From: Bog-756 sp963738545
GTDB lineage: Bacteria > Actinomycetota > Acidimicrobiia > Acidimicrobiales > RAAP-2
DNA: 64,000 bases
Direction of reading: 5' to 3'
Assembly (NCBI GenBank): GCA_963738545.1
Contig: CAVTXA010000007.1
Coordinates: 186,001 to 250,000 of the forward strand
In this document: one piece after another, positions 27,517 through 37,286 of the stretch
Layout: each line of letters starts with the position of its first letter
How positions within the stretch are numbered: the first letter of the stretch is position 1
Notes under the pieces: generated by a model
Databases searched by the model: none
What the model was told of the DNA's origin: nothing
The model's input: the letters and a program-made list of their open reading frames with translations, nothing else
Position numbers and translations under genes: made by a program

Positions 27517-28021
27517 CCGTCTCGGAGATCTGAGCAGCGTTACCACCAGCAGCCGACTGCGATCGGTGCCTCGGCGTCGACGTATGTCCGAGGCTCATCC
27601 TCGTTTGCGGTCCTCCGCTCAGCCGAGGCGCGCCTCTCGGTGACCTCCGGGACGCTCGGCACCCCGTGACGAGCCGTACACCCTCCCCCACCTGCACATG
27701 ACGGCGTGATCCACCCGGCTCCTGGATCCCACGAAGGTCTCGAAGGGTGCCCGCCGGGCCTTCGGGGATGAGTTACAGAGTGCCTCAAGCTGCCAACCGT
27801 TTTGTCCGATAGATCTTCGTACAGTCTGGTGTCCTTGCACTCGGGCACCGGCCAATCGATCGATCACCCCGGGTGATCGCAGAAGGACCGGAGAACCAAG
27901 CGTGAACATCGTGACGGAGGCCAGCGATCGCACGGCTCGACCCGGGATCTGCCGGCGGAATCCACCTGCCGTGCCGGCCATGGTCACGATGTACGCCATC
28001 TGAACGCAGGGGAGCGCTGAC
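27517..28021. other. Long leader/intergenic region before pilMN
   Basis: About 500 bases between pilT2 and pilMN with no convincing gene. It contains a dyad (27861-27879) and a short frame from GTG 27901 to TGA (32 codons, starting MNIVTEASDR) whose stop lies about ten bases before the pilMN Shine-Dalgarno GGGGAG. I looked for a c-di-GMP-I riboswitch core and did not find one. The region may carry the pilMNO promoter and a long leader. Confidence 0.4.
27861..27879. promoter_or_regulatory. Dyad upstream of pilMN
   Basis: CGATCACCC at 27861-27869 and GGGTGATCG at 27871-27879 are perfect reverse complements around one base. The compact symmetry fits an operator for a dimeric regulator about 140 bases before pilMN. 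No regulator is assigned; the LuxR-type regulator upstream is one candidate. Confidence 0.4.
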
Positions 28022-29726
28022 ATGGCCCAGCTCGTCGTAGGACTCGACATCGGCACCAGTGCCGTGCGTGCCGCCGAGATCGACATCAGTCATTCCCAGC
28101 CCGTCCTCCTCACCTACGGCCAGGTGGGCCTGCCTCCCGGCTCCCTGGTCGACGGCGAGATCCGCGACGGCTCGTCGGTCACCGAGGCCATCAAGAAGCT
28201 GTGGGAGAACGGGCAGTTCTCCACCTCAACGGTGATCGTCGGCATCGCCGGGCTCCGGGCCATCACTCGGGAGATCGACCTACCCTTCGTGCCGGACAAC
28301 GAAGTCGACAGCGCCGTCCGGTTCCAGTCCGAAGAGGTCATCCCCTTCCCTCCCGGACCAGACCATCCTCTCCTCCCAGATCCTGGCCGACTACACGTCG
28401 CCGGAAGGGCGACAAGATGCGGCGCGTGCTGGTCGCCGCGGCCCACACCGATCTGGTGAACGGTGTCATCGACACCGTCGAGAAGGCCGGGCTGACGGTG
28501 GTAGGCGTCGACCTCATCTCCTCCGCTCTGGTGCGGGCCATCGGGGGCCATGAGGAGTCCGAGCAGCCCGAGGCCATCGTCTCGGTCGGTGCCGGCCTCA
28601 CGGTGGTGGTCGTCCACCAGAACGGTCGTCCCCAGTTCGTCCGCACCATCGGCATCGGGAGGGCAACGCCACCACGGCGGCCATCTCCGGCGCCCTCGAC
28701 ATTCCCCTGTCCGACGCCGAGGGCATGAAGCGGCGCCTCGGTGAGGAGTCGGCCCAGCTCCAGACGGCACAGCGGGCCGCCCAGGCCAGCATGGCCGAGT
28801 TGGTCGGGGAGATCCGGAACTCCATCCAGTACTTCGCCTCACTGCCCGGTCGGCTGCCCGTGTCACGGGTGCTGGTGACCGGCGGAGGCTCGTCCCTCTA
28901 CGGGCTCCTGCCCATGCTGGAGGACCAGGTCCACCTCCCGGTCCTGCCCGTGTCGCCCCTGGCCCGGCTCAACACCTCCAAGCTCGACCTCACGGTGGCG
29001 CAGATGAACGAGGTCGGACCGGTGCTGTCCACGCCGATCGGTCTGGCTCTGGCCGAGCCGGACAAGACGGTCAAGAAGTTCAACCTGCTGCCGCCCGAGG
29101 TGGCCAAGCGCACCCGGATGAAGAAGATCCAGGAGCGCACCCTCGTCGGCTGCGTGGGCGTGATCGTCCTCCTGCTGGCCTTCGGCGCCTGGAAGTTCCT
29201 CCAGGTCCACAACGCCCAGAACAACGTGGACACCCTGCAGAGCCAGATCACCACGCTCAACGCCCAGGTGCCCAAGTACGACCTGGTGGTGGCGGCCAAC
29301 AACGCCTACACAGCCGGCGTGGCCCGGCGGGCGTCGGTGCTCGACTCCGCCATCGACTGGCCCGTGGTCTTCAACAACCTGGTGGGCATCACCCCGTCGG
29401 GAGCCGAGGTGCAGGCGTTCAACGGGGCCTCGGTGTCAGCGTCGACAGGAACCGGGGCCACCACCGCCTCGACCGGCGCAGCGTCGACCGGTGCGGCGAG
29501 TGCCACCCAGTCGGCGGCCATCGGGACCGTCCAACTCTCGGTGACCGGACCGGGGCCGAGCCTGTCCATCTCCGAGGCGTGGATCAACGCCGTGTCCTCG
29601 TCGCAGCTGTTCGCCAACCCGCTGCAGGGTGCGACGACGGCCAACACCGACGGGACCATCTCGTTCCCCTTCACCATCTCCATCACCCCCAACGCCAGTC
29701 TCTCCAAGAATGCGAGCCTGAAATGA
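28022..29726 (+). CDS. pilM: PilM-PilN fusion, two frame changes
   Basis: The N-terminal part is PilM, an actin-like cytoplasmic pilus protein (VVGLDIGTSAVRAAEID, AVRFQSEEVIPFP, SVGAGLTVVVVHQNG, SRVLVTGGGSSLYGLLPMLE). Without a stop it runs into PilN: KKFNLLPPEVAKRTRMKK, a membrane helix (TLVGCVGVIVLLLAFGAWKF), a coiled coil, and a periplasmic domain. In most bacteria PilM and PilN are separate and the NLLP peptide of PilN lies at its N-terminus, binding PilM. Frame changes lie near 28355 and 28660, both before the junction. ATG 28022 follows GGGGAG. The C-terminal Ser/Thr/Gly linker is low complexity. Confidence 0.85.
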
Positions 29727-30473
29727 ACGAAGTCCGCGAGTACCGGATTCCCCTGATGATGGCGGGCGGCAACCCTGGTGGTGGCACTGCTGGTCTGGGC
29801 CGTCCTCATCTCGCCCCAGAACTCCAAGCTCTCGAGCCTCCAGACCCAGCAGACGACCCTGCAGAGCCAGCAGACCACGCTGGAGGCCAAACTGGCGTCG
29901 CTCAAGTCGGAGCAGCAGAAGCTGTCGTCCAGCTGTGCCGACCTGCAGAAGATCGCCACCCAGATCCCGAGCGTCCAGAGCCCGACCGACGTCGATGCCG
30001 AGGAGTCCTCCTTCGAGAACCAGTTCAACGGCCTGGTGGCCGGTTCGGGCGTGGCCCTCACCCAGTTCAGCGGTTTCGCCCCGGCCACCACGGCGCAGGC
30101 CACACCCGCCACCGGCAGCGCCGGCTCGGCCCCGACCGGTGTGGTCGCCGTGCCGACCACGCTGGCGGTCACCGGGAACTACGGCCAGATCAGCACCTTC
30201 ATCAACGACCTCGACGGCTTCCCCCGGCTGTTCGTGATCCAGACGCTTCGTGCTCACGCTACGGGGCCACCGCCGCTACGGCCACAGTGCATCGTCTGGA
30301 TCCAGTGCCTCAACGGGGTCATCGGCCGCAGCCACCCCCCGCTGTGGACCGGGGGCACGCCCACGGCCGCCGGTGCGGGACCGTACTCGCTGGCCATCGA
30401 CGGATCGATCTACTACACGTCGACACCGAGCGCCCTGGACGCCTGCACCAAGGCCACCGCCGCCGTCCACTGA
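29723..30473 (+). CDS. pilO: PilO-like inner-membrane pilus alignment protein, frame-disrupted
   Basis: The ATG overlaps the pilMN stop (ATGA). The protein begins NEVREYRIPLMM, then, after an extra G near 29763, continues VALLVWAVLISPQNSKLSSL: one membrane helix followed by a Gln-rich coiled coil and a periplasmic ferredoxin-like domain (TTLAVTGNYGQISTFINDLD, FPRLFVI, then PYSLAIDGSIYYTSTPSALD). This is the PilO plan. A doubtful stretch at 30240-30340 reads better in other frames, so two more compensating indels are likely. PilM, PilN and PilO form the inner-membrane assembly subcomplex. Confidence 0.75.
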
Positions 30474-30677
30474 ACCACTTCCGCTCGACGCATCCACCGC
30501 TTGGGCGGCCGTGTACACCGACGGTCGGGTCGTGCTGGGAGCCGCTGGCCGCGGACAGCGCCAGATCGGGGCACCGTCACCACCTGCACACGCTCGTCCT
30601 CGCTCCCCCGGGGCGACGACAGCGACAACATTCGGGGCCGGTGCCGCCCCCCACGGCTCGTTCTGGGCGAGAGCGGC

Positions 30678-32087
30678 CTAGACCCCGCTGATCTGCATGT
30701 CCCCCACGGCCAGGGTCTGGCCGGCGGCGATGCCGGGCAGCCACTCGACGTCGGCCACCCACCGCCACCAGGGACTGCAGGATGCGCTGGAGGGTGGAGG
30801 CCACGGTGATCTCGCGGACCGGCTCGGCCAGCCGGCCGTCCCGGATCATGAGGCCTTCGGCCCCCACCGAGAAGTCCCCGCTGATCGGGTTGACCCCGGA
30901 GTGGACCCCGGTCATGGACTGGACGAACAGGCCCTCCCCCACGGCGGCCAGCACGCCGTCCTCGTCGTAGCCCTCCGGACCCGGGGCCAGCGTCAGGGCC
31001 CGACAGCCCGGACCGGGGGTGCCGGCAAAGCCACCCCGGACCGCCGAACCGGTCGAGGACACCCCGGCCCTTGACGCCGAGACCGTGTCGTAGAGGAAGG
31101 CCCGCAGCACACCCTGGTCGATGAGGACGTTCCGGCGGCAGGCCAGCCCCTCGGCGTCGTAGGCGGCGGCACCGTAGGCCCTCGGGTCGGTGGGGTCGTC
31201 CACCAGCGTCAGGCCGGCACCCCCGACCACCTCGCCGATGCGGCCGGCGAAGAAGGACCGGCCCTTGGCCACGGCCTCCCCGGACAGGGCCGAGGACACC
31301 ACGGACAGGAGCGTGGTGGCCACCCGGCGGTCGAACACCACGACCGACCGTCCCGAGGGCCCCTTGGTGGCCCCGAGCATCCGCACGGCCCGGGTGACGG
31401 CGTCGGCGGTGGCCTGGTCGGGATCGAGCCCGGCGAAGCCCCGGTCGACGCTGAACCCGCTGCCGGTCTGGCTGGCCTCACCCTCGCCGGCGATGACCCC
31501 CACCGAGATGTAGCCCGAGGTCTTCCGGCTCGACGACCGGATACCGGTGGTGGAGACCAGGGCCACCTCGACGGCGGCGTCGCCGTAGTCGGCGTGGTCG
31601 ACCTGGCGGATGCGGGGATCGGCCCCACGGGCCTGGGCCTCGAGGGCCAGGGCCAGGGCCACCTTCTCGGTGGTGGGCACCGAGGCCAGGCCTTCGTCCC
31701 ACAGGTCGACCGGCACGGCGGCCACGCCGTCGGGCGACGGCCAGCTGGACGTGCTCGTCGGGGGTGGCGTAGGAGGCGTTGTCCCGGGCCTCGGCCAGGG
31801 TCTCCTCCAGCACGGCCTGGTCCAGCGAGCCGGCCCAGGCGAACCCGAGCTTGTGGTCGACGACCACCCGGATCCCGATGCCGGCCGAGGTGGCCGAGGT
31901 CAGGGACTCCACCTCACCGGCGTAGGCCCGGATGTCGGTCTCGTCGCCCCGGGCCACGTAGACCTCGAGCTCCTCGCCGGTGCGGGCCCAACCGGCCACC
32001 CGGTCGGCCAGGGCCACAGGTCGTCGGGCCCACTCCCGGACCGGTGCCCGCGGTCGGACCCACGGCGGTGTCGGTCACGGCGCTCAC
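30678..32087 (-). CDS. tldE: TldE/PmbA-like metalloprotease subunit, frame-disrupted
   Basis: Partner of TldD; together they degrade or mature unfolded peptides. Conserved pieces are SATSAGIGIRVVVDHKLGFA (N-terminal half), KTSGYISVGVIAGEGEASQT, GAAAYDAEGLACRRNVLIDQ and GVNPISGDFSVGAEGLMIRD. The reading frame changes near 32030, 31735 and 30770, and the end reads MQISGV with TAG at 30678-30680. The start overlaps the tldD stop (GTGA at 32084-32087), giving an operon with translational coupling. Like other TldE proteins it lacks the HExxxH site of TldD. Confidence 0.85.
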
Positions 32088-33487
32088 TCGGCCGTCCCCC
32101 CGATGGTCACCCCGGTGAGACGCATGGTGGCCTGCCCGCACCCCACGGGAACGCTCTGGCCGTCCTTGCCACAGGTGCCCGGGGTCATGGCGAAGTCGGT
32201 GGCCACGGCGTCGATCCGCTTGAGGATCTCGGGGCCGTTGCCGATGAGGTTGGCGTCCCGCAGGGGCTCGGTGATCTTGCCCCCCTCGATCAGGTAGGCC
32301 TCGGTGGTCCCGAAGACGAAGTCGCCGGTGGTGGTGTTGACCTGGCCACCACCCAGCTTGGCCACGTACACCCCCTTCGGGGTCTGGGCCACGATCTCGT
32401 CGGCGTCCTCGCTCCCCGGAAGGAGGAAGGTGTTGGTCATCCGCACCATGGGCAGGTGCTGGTAGGTCTGGCGACGCCCGTTACCCGAGGAGAGCCGGCC
32501 CTCCTTGCGGGCCCGCAGATAGTCCCAGAGGTAGTCGGTCAGGATGCCCTGGTCGATGAGGACGTTGCGCTGGGCCGGTCGGCCCTCGTCGTCCACCCGG
32601 AACGTGCCCCACTCGGAGCCGACGGTGCCGTCGTCGACCAGGGTCACCAGCGGGCTGGCCACCTGCTGGCCCACCATGCCGGTGTAGACCGAGGCGTCCT
32701 TCACGATGTGGTCGGCCTCGAGGCCGTGACCGCACGCCTCGTGGAAGAGGATGCCACCACTCCCCCCGGCCAGGACCACGGGCAGCTCCCCGGACGGGGC
32801 CGGACGGGCCGAGAGCTTGGAGACCGCCCGGTTGGCCGCAAGGTGGGCGAGCTCCTCCACCGAGACCTCGTCGAAGAGCTCGAACCCGAGCGTGCGGGCC
32901 GCCGACTCGAACCCGGTCTGGAGGCCGGTGTCACCCGAGGCCACACAGGACACCGAGAACCGGGTGCGGGCCTGCTCGTCGCGTGCGTAGAGGCCCTCGG
33001 AGTTGGCGATGAGCACCGAGCGCCGAGAGCCACCGCAACCCGCCTGCACCTGGGTGATGGCGCCGTCGGCGGCCCGGGCGGCCTCGTCGGCCCGACGCAG
33101 GAGCTCGAGGCTGTCCCCTTTGGAGGCCAGCGCCAGCGAGGGCGATGCCCCGTCGTCCGCCGTGCCCGTGGCGGCTCCGGTCCGGAGCGGTCCGACAGCC
33201 ACGGTGGCCGTCCCGCCCCCGCCGCTCCGGGCCACGGCCGAGGCCGCCTCGGCCGCCTTCAGCAGCCCGGACTCGGACAGGTCGGCGGTGTGGGCGAAGC
33301 CGGTGGTGTCACCGGAGACCACCCGGATGCCGGCACCGCGCTCCCGTCCCGAGGACAGCTCCTCCACCCGTCCGTCGTCGAGCAGCGCCGACGAGGTCGA
33401 ACGGTCCTCGGCGAAGACCTCGGCGAAGTCACCACCATGGCGCAGGGCCTCGCCGAGCACCCGCTCGAGTACAGGGGAATCGATCAC
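32084..33487 (-). CDS. tldD: TldD metalloprotease
   Basis: 467 aa, intact. The zinc protease motif HEACGHGLEAD lies near residue 255, within PVVLAGGSGGILFHEACGHG. Other family sections are GRVEELSSGRERGAGIRVVS, GTFRVDDEGRPAQRNVLIDQ, TNTFLLPGSEDADEIVAQTP and YVAKLGGGQVNTTTGDFVFG. TldD and TldE form a heterodimer whose active site is in TldD; known roles include microcin B17 maturation and CcdA degradation. No peptide-antibiotic gene is nearby, so general peptide turnover is more likely. Start ATG 33487. Confidence 0.95.
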   Translation of the reverse strand: MIDSPVLERVLGEALRHGGDFAEVFAEDRSTSSALLDDGRVEELSSGRERGAGIRVVSGDTTGFAHTADLSESGLLKAAEAASAVARSGGGGTATVAVGPLRTGAATGTADDGASPSLALASKGDSLELLRRADEAARAADGAITQVQAGCGGSRRSVLIANSEGLYARDEQARTRFSVSCVASGDTGLQTGFESAARTLGFELFDEVSVEELAHLAANRAVSKLSARPAPSGELPVVLAGGSGGILFHEACGHGLEADHIVKDASVYTGMVGQQVASPLVTLVDDGTVGSEWGTFRVDDEGRPAQRNVLIDQGILTDYLWDYLRARKEGRLSSGNGRRQTYQHLPMVRMTNTFLLPGSEDADEIVAQTPKGVYVAKLGGGQVNTTTGDFVFGTTEAYLIEGGKITEPLRDANLIGNGPEILKRIDAVATDFAMTPGTCGKDGQSVPVGCGQATMRLTGVTIGGTAE

Positions 33488-33555
33488 CGCAGCCTCCTCG
33501 CTCTGCCGCTCGGCGCTAGGTGGCCGATGCCTGCTGCGTCACGTATCGTACCGGC

Positions 33556-33933
33556 GTGGCTCCGCACACCGGTCTCTCGGCCCGAATCGAACTGCAGGTC
33601 ACCGAGGACGACACGGCCGAAGCCTTCCGTTCGGGGACGGTCCCCGTGCTGGCCACGCCCCGCCTGGTGGCCCTGTGCGAGGAGGCGAGCTGCAAGGCCA
33701 TCGACGGCGAGCTCCCCGAGAACTGCACCTCGGTGGCCAAGCGCCTCCAGTTCGACCATCTGGTGCCGGTGGCCGTAGGCGGCACGGTGTGGGCCGAGGC
33801 CACCCTCGACCGGATCGAGGGACGACGCCTGGTCTTCACCCTGTCGGTCTCCGAGAGCGCCGGCCTGGTGGCCGCGGGCAAGTTGATCCGGGTCATCGTC
33901 GACCGGGACGCCTTCCTCGCCAACGTCCGCTGA
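33556..33933 (+). CDS. FlK-type hotdog thioesterase
   Basis: About 125 aa with the pattern of fluoroacetyl-CoA thioesterase-like hotdog proteins: GTVPVLATPRLVALCEEASC, then ENCTSVAKRLQFDHLVPVAV and LVFTLSVSESAGLVAAGKL. Such small proteins hydrolyse acyl-CoA esters. I prefer GTG 33556 (MAPHTGLSARIELQV) by comparison with the family start; the frame extends upstream to 33520. It is divergent from tldD with about 70 bases between. The substrate is unknown. Confidence 0.75.
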   Translation: MAPHTGLSARIELQVTEDDTAEAFRSGTVPVLATPRLVALCEEASCKAIDGELPENCTSVAKRLQFDHLVPVAVGGTVWAEATLDRIEGRRLVFTLSVSESAGLVAAGKLIRVIVDRDAFLANVR

Positions 33934-33971
33934 GGGGCGAAGGAGTCGTCGCTCCCTGAGGTGATGGCTCG

Positions 33972-35099
33972 TCAGGCCTTCACCTCGCCCCAGTAGACAC
34001 CGTCCAGCATCCGGGCCAGATGGGCGTGGTGGAGGATGGCGTGGTCGGGATCCTCGGGCATCTCGGCCTCCCCGAAGCGGATGGACCGCCGGGTGATCCG
34101 GAACATCACGATGCCGTGGCGGAGGGCGGCATAGGCCGTGTAGAAGTCGAGGTCCTTCGGCTCGTAACCCGTCACCGACTGGTACAGCTCGGCCACGGTG
34201 TCGCGCTTGAGGATGTGGGGCATGCCCGGGAGCCCGAGATCCTCCACCAGGTCCTGGAAGAACCGGTGGATGTAGATCATCCACCCGATGTCGATCTCCC
34301 GGGGCCCGACCGAGGCCATCTCCCAGTCCAGGACGGCCACCGGCTCGAAGTCCACGAACATCATGTTGCCCACCCGGGCGTCACCCCAGCTGAACACGGC
34401 GTCGTCCTCGTTGCTCGGCCAGTGCTCCTCCAGCCACTCGAAGCCCCGCTCGATGAGGGGCGAGCTGACGCCGTCGGCGGCCACCCAGTCGTAGTAGCCC
34501 CGCATCTCGTCCACGTGGTGGCGGAGGGGACTGGCGCCGTCGTCCGGGCCGGCCAGGAAAGCGGCCGGTCCCTCGACGGTCAGGGCGTGGAGGGCGGCCA
34601 GCGCCTCGACGGCGGTGCGCTCCAACCGCTGCTGGTCGGCCAGATCGGCCTCGAAGAACCAGTTGTCGCCGAAGGTGTAGGGCAGGACGTCGGGAGGGAC
34701 GATGCCCTCGACCCGCTCCATCACGAAAAAGGGCACCCCGATCACGTCGGTGCCGTTCTCCAGCCACAGCACGGTGGGGACGGGCACGTCGGTGTGGTCG
34801 GCCACCATCTGCATGGTCAGGAACTGGCGCTCCATGTCGTAGGTCTGGAACACCGGGTCGGCGGCCGGGTCCGGGGCGATGCGGGCCACCAGGGCACGGG
34901 GTTCGGGTTCACCCGGCACGGCCAGGTCGAAGAGGACCGTCTCGGAGGACATGCCGTTGGACTCGGGCACGATGAGCTCGGAGACGGTGGAGCCCGGCAC
35001 CCGCTCTTGCAGCCAGGACTCCAACTGGCCCCGGAGCTGCTCGTAGTCGCGGGTCGACGTCTTGGGTCGTTCGCTGCTCGGTCCGTCGGTCATGGTCAT
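33972..35099 (-). CDS. APH-type phosphotransferase family protein
   Basis: 375 aa kinase-like fold of the aminoglycoside phosphotransferase/choline kinase group. The N lobe is LIVPESNGMSSETVLFDLAV; the catalytic HxD-like loop reads FSWGDARVGNMMFVDFEP (His replaced by Trp-Gly-Asp, as in many of these lipid-associated proteins), followed by VAVLDWEMASVGPREIDIGW with the metal-binding Asp. Relatives with this pattern often neighbour acyl-CoA dehydrogenases and metabolise lipids or alcohols. The next gene upstream on the strand is a CrtC-like protein, forming a two-gene unit behind a TetR-type dyad. Drug resistance is unlikely. Confidence 0.8.
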   Translation of the reverse strand: MTMTDGPSSERPKTSTRDYEQLRGQLESWLQERVPGSTVSELIVPESNGMSSETVLFDLAVPGEPEPRALVARIAPDPAADPVFQTYDMERQFLTMQMVADHTDVPVPTVLWLENGTDVIGVPFFVMERVEGIVPPDVLPYTFGDNWFFEADLADQQRLERTAVEALAALHALTVEGPAAFLAGPDDGASPLRHHVDEMRGYYDWVAADGVSSPLIERGFEWLEEHWPSNEDDAVFSWGDARVGNMMFVDFEPVAVLDWEMASVGPREIDIGWMIYIHRFFQDLVEDLGLPGMPHILKRDTVAELYQSVTGYEPKDLDFYTAYAALRHGIVMFRITRRSIRFGEAEMPEDPDHAILHHAHLARMLDGVYWGEVKA

Positions 35100-35162
35100 G
35101 GGTGGTCCACCTCGGTCGGTCGGATGTGTCGGATCGGTCGTGTCGGTTTGCGTCGGGCCTGA

Positions 35163-36158
35163 TCAGGTCGGTGCGGCCGTTCCCCGGGACCGCAGAAACT
35201 CCCGGATGCCGGTGGCGCTCCAGTTGTCGTGGTCCTCGCCGTAGGCGGTGACCCCGTCGAAGGTCCACTCGGTCAGGCAGTTGACCGAGTAGAGGTTGGG
35301 ATTGAGGAACAGGCCCAGCCCGTTGAGGCACCGTCCTTCGGCGTGCAACGCCCGACCCAGCTCGTCGACGAGATCGAGGGCCACGGCTGTCGGGTAGGCG
35401 GTGTCGGGATCCCGGTCAACACCTGTCGACTCCCCGAGGCCACCTTGGACCACGCACCCTCCCGCAGCAGGTAGCCGTGGATGGCCATGGACCCCGATCC
35501 GCCCTCCCCGCGGACATGGGGGCCGACATCGCCACTGAAATCCATGGTGATGGCATGGAAGGCGTCCTGTTCGGACGCGGTGGCGTAGCTGTAACCGCCG
35601 CAGCGGGCCGGGGTGCCGTGGATGCCCCGGCCGAACTGCGAGCGCGGGCCCCAGGAGCGGTCGCGGAACCCGTAGGAGTCGACGGTGAACTCCTCCCCGT
35701 CGAGGACGATGGTTCCCTGGTACCGCCCGGGCTGGTCGAGGTGGGACTCCCCGAGGTAGTTGGGTCGGGCGATGCCGGTGAAGGTGAGGTCGGCCCGCAC
35801 GACGACATCGCGGCTCGGCGTCGGCGTCGGGGTCCAGGTAGGTGAGCTCGTAGCGTCGGAGGGGCTCGACGCAGCGGTAGGCGATCCCGTTGGGCAGCCG
35901 GATATCCGACAGGGGTTGGTCGGGGATGGGGAGGTGCCAGAAGTGCCGGGCGTGGAGGATGTCCGCCGGCGTGGTGCCGGTGTCGTCCCAGAAGAAGGCC
36001 CCGGCGGACAGGACCCCCTGGTTGGTGCGGAAGAAGGGGTAGAACTGGCCGGACAGCCTCCGTTCGGGGACGGTGAACGTGAACCAGCAGGTCTCGGTCC
36101 AGAACGGATCGGACGGATCGGACGGGTGGAACTCGTCGTCAGCGTGGTGGTCGACCAC
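35163..36158 (-). CDS. CrtC-like (DUF7064/7065-type) lipocalin-like protein, frame-disrupted
   Basis: The start DEFHPSDPSDPFWTETCWFT, followed by TVPERRLSGQFYPFFR and GAFFWDDTGTTPADI, is typical of actinobacterial proteins distantly related to hydroxyneurosporene synthase. The middle continues in another frame (YQGTIVLDGEEFTVDSYGFR, DRSWGPRSQFGRGIHGT) and the end returns (VDELGRALHAEGRCLNGLGL). Frame changes lie near 35805 and 35440. Function is unknown; members often occur beside APH-type kinases in lipid or steroid loci, as here. Start GTG 36156-36158 follows GGGAGGGAG. Confidence 0.65.
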   Translation of the reverse strand: MVDHHADDEFHPSDPSDPFWTETCWFTFTVPERRLSGQFYPFFRTNQGVLSAGAFFWDDTGTTPADILHARHFWHLPIPDQPLSDIRLPNGIAYRCVEPLRRYELTYLDPDADAEPRCRRAGRPHLHRHRPTQLPRGVPPRPARAVPGNHRPRRGGVHRRLLRVPRPLLGPALAVRPGHPRHPGPLRRLQLRHRVRTGRLPCHHHGFQWRCRPPCPRGGRIGVHGHPRLPAAGGCVVQGGLGESTGVDRDPDTAYPTAVALDLVDELGRALHAEGRCLNGLGLFLNPNLYSVNCLTEWTFDGVTAYGEDHDNWSATGIREFLRSRGTAAPT

Positions 36159-36242
36159 GGCTCCCTCCCCTCCCGCGGCCTCCCCCGGCCACGACACGCA
36201 CGTCCAGGGCCGATCGGGCGACCGGCCGGCACCGAACCTAGT

Positions 36243-36255
36243 TGACGGTCCGTCA
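36243..36255. promoter_or_regulatory. TetR-type operator dyad TGACGGTCCGTCA
   Basis: A perfect palindrome around one central base (TGACGG-T-CCGTCA) lies about 85 bases upstream of the CrtC-like gene. Its length and symmetry fit a TetR-family repressor site. No TetR gene is in the window. It would control the CrtC-like/phosphotransferase unit. Confidence 0.55.
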
Positions 36256-36322
36256 GGTGGGGGGACGGTCGACGGGTGGGGTGACGGGGATCACCTCACC
36301 GAGGGTCGGGTGAGGTGGGTGG

Positions 36323-37078
36323 TCAGAGGTTCTTCCCGATGATGCCGCCCAGCACCCCACCGACCCCGGCGTCCACCGCCGAGTGGTCGTCCTCGTGACG
36401 GAGGTAGGGCTCGATGGCCTGGGCCAGGACCGGCACCGGCATGCTCTGGAGCCACACCCGTCCCGGTCCGGTCAGGGAGACCAGGTGGAACCCGTCACCG
36501 CCGAAGGCCATGTTCTTGATGCCGGGCAGGCGGGTGATGCTGAACTTGACCATGTCCTCGAACAGGCCCACGTGGCCCGGGTGCACCAGGAGGGACTGAC
36601 CGTCGACCAACTCGTAGGTGGTGATCTCCCCGGACAGCTCGATCCAGGCCCGGCCCTGGCCCTCGAGGCGCTGCAGGATGAAGCCGTCCCCGCCGTACAT
36701 GCCCCCGCGGAACGACTGCTGCATCCCGATGGTGGGCACCACGCCGTCGGTCCCGCACACCCAGCCGTGCCGGTGGACCAGGTAGCCCTGTCCCGGGCCG
36801 ATCCCGATCTCGAAGATCCGGCCCGGCAGCTTGGCGGCGAAGGCCAGCATGCCCTGTCCCCCCTGGGCCTCGTACTTGGTGAGGAAGAGGCCTCCCCCGC
36901 CCACGGCCCGCTTCAGGCCACTCATGAACCCCTTCTGCCCTCCGGTCGACGTGGTCTGGGTCAGCTGGACGTTGGCCGACATCCACGACAGCTCCCCGTG
37001 GGTCGAGATGAGCGACTCCCCGGGCTCGAGGATCATCTCCAGGAGCGGCATGGTGGTGCCCTTGATCTCAGCTTGCAT
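36323..37078 (-). CDS. AIM24/TIGR00266 family protein
   Basis: 251 aa. Characteristic glycine-rich beta repeats: MILEPGESLISTHGELSWMS, SGLKRAVGGGGLFLTKYEAQ, then GQGMLAFAAKLPGRIFEIGI and AFGGDGFHLVSLTGPGRVWL. The C-terminus (GVGGVLGGIIGKNL) is a short amphipathic glycine tail. The biochemical role of this family is unknown; it is widespread in actinobacteria and firmicutes. ATG 37076-37078 follows AGGAGTGACG; the frame also allows GTG 37084, which would overlap the ribosome site. Confidence 0.88.
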   Translation of the reverse strand: MQAEIKGTTMPLLEMILEPGESLISTHGELSWMSANVQLTQTTSTGGQKGFMSGLKRAVGGGGLFLTKYEAQGGQGMLAFAAKLPGRIFEIGIGPGQGYLVHRHGWVCGTDGVVPTIGMQQSFRGGMYGGDGFILQRLEGQGRAWIELSGEITTYELVDGQSLLVHPGHVGLFEDMVKFSITRLPGIKNMAFGGDGFHLVSLTGPGRVWLQSMPVPVLAQAIEPYLRHEDDHSAVDAGVGGVLGGIIGKNL

Positions 37079-37286
37079 CGTCACTCCTCATGGTAGAAAC
37101 GGGGCCGGTGCCCCGGTGCCCGTGGCGGGTGGTCCTCGGTCGCACCGGACCAGTCTGCTCCGAACCCGGGGAACCCGTCGACACCCGAGCACCACGGCCC
37201 ATCCAACCGGTCGACCCGGAGGCCCCGAACAGCGGACCCGGGGCGGCGCGCTGGTAGCCTCGTCGGAAAGGAACCATCACGCGCCC

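Noticed and set aside
27517..28021. Possible c-di-GMP riboswitch before pilMN
   Set aside because: The conserved GEMM core bases were not found on either strand; only a simple dyad is present.
31610..33778. Plus-strand frame of 722 codons opposite tldE/tldD
   Set aside because: It shadows the conserved metalloprotease genes, including the HEACGH site, and has no family features of its own.
33972..35099. Aminoglycoside resistance gene
   Set aside because: Although the fold is APH-like, the catalytic loop and the lipid-gene setting match metabolic APH-type kinases, not resistance enzymes.
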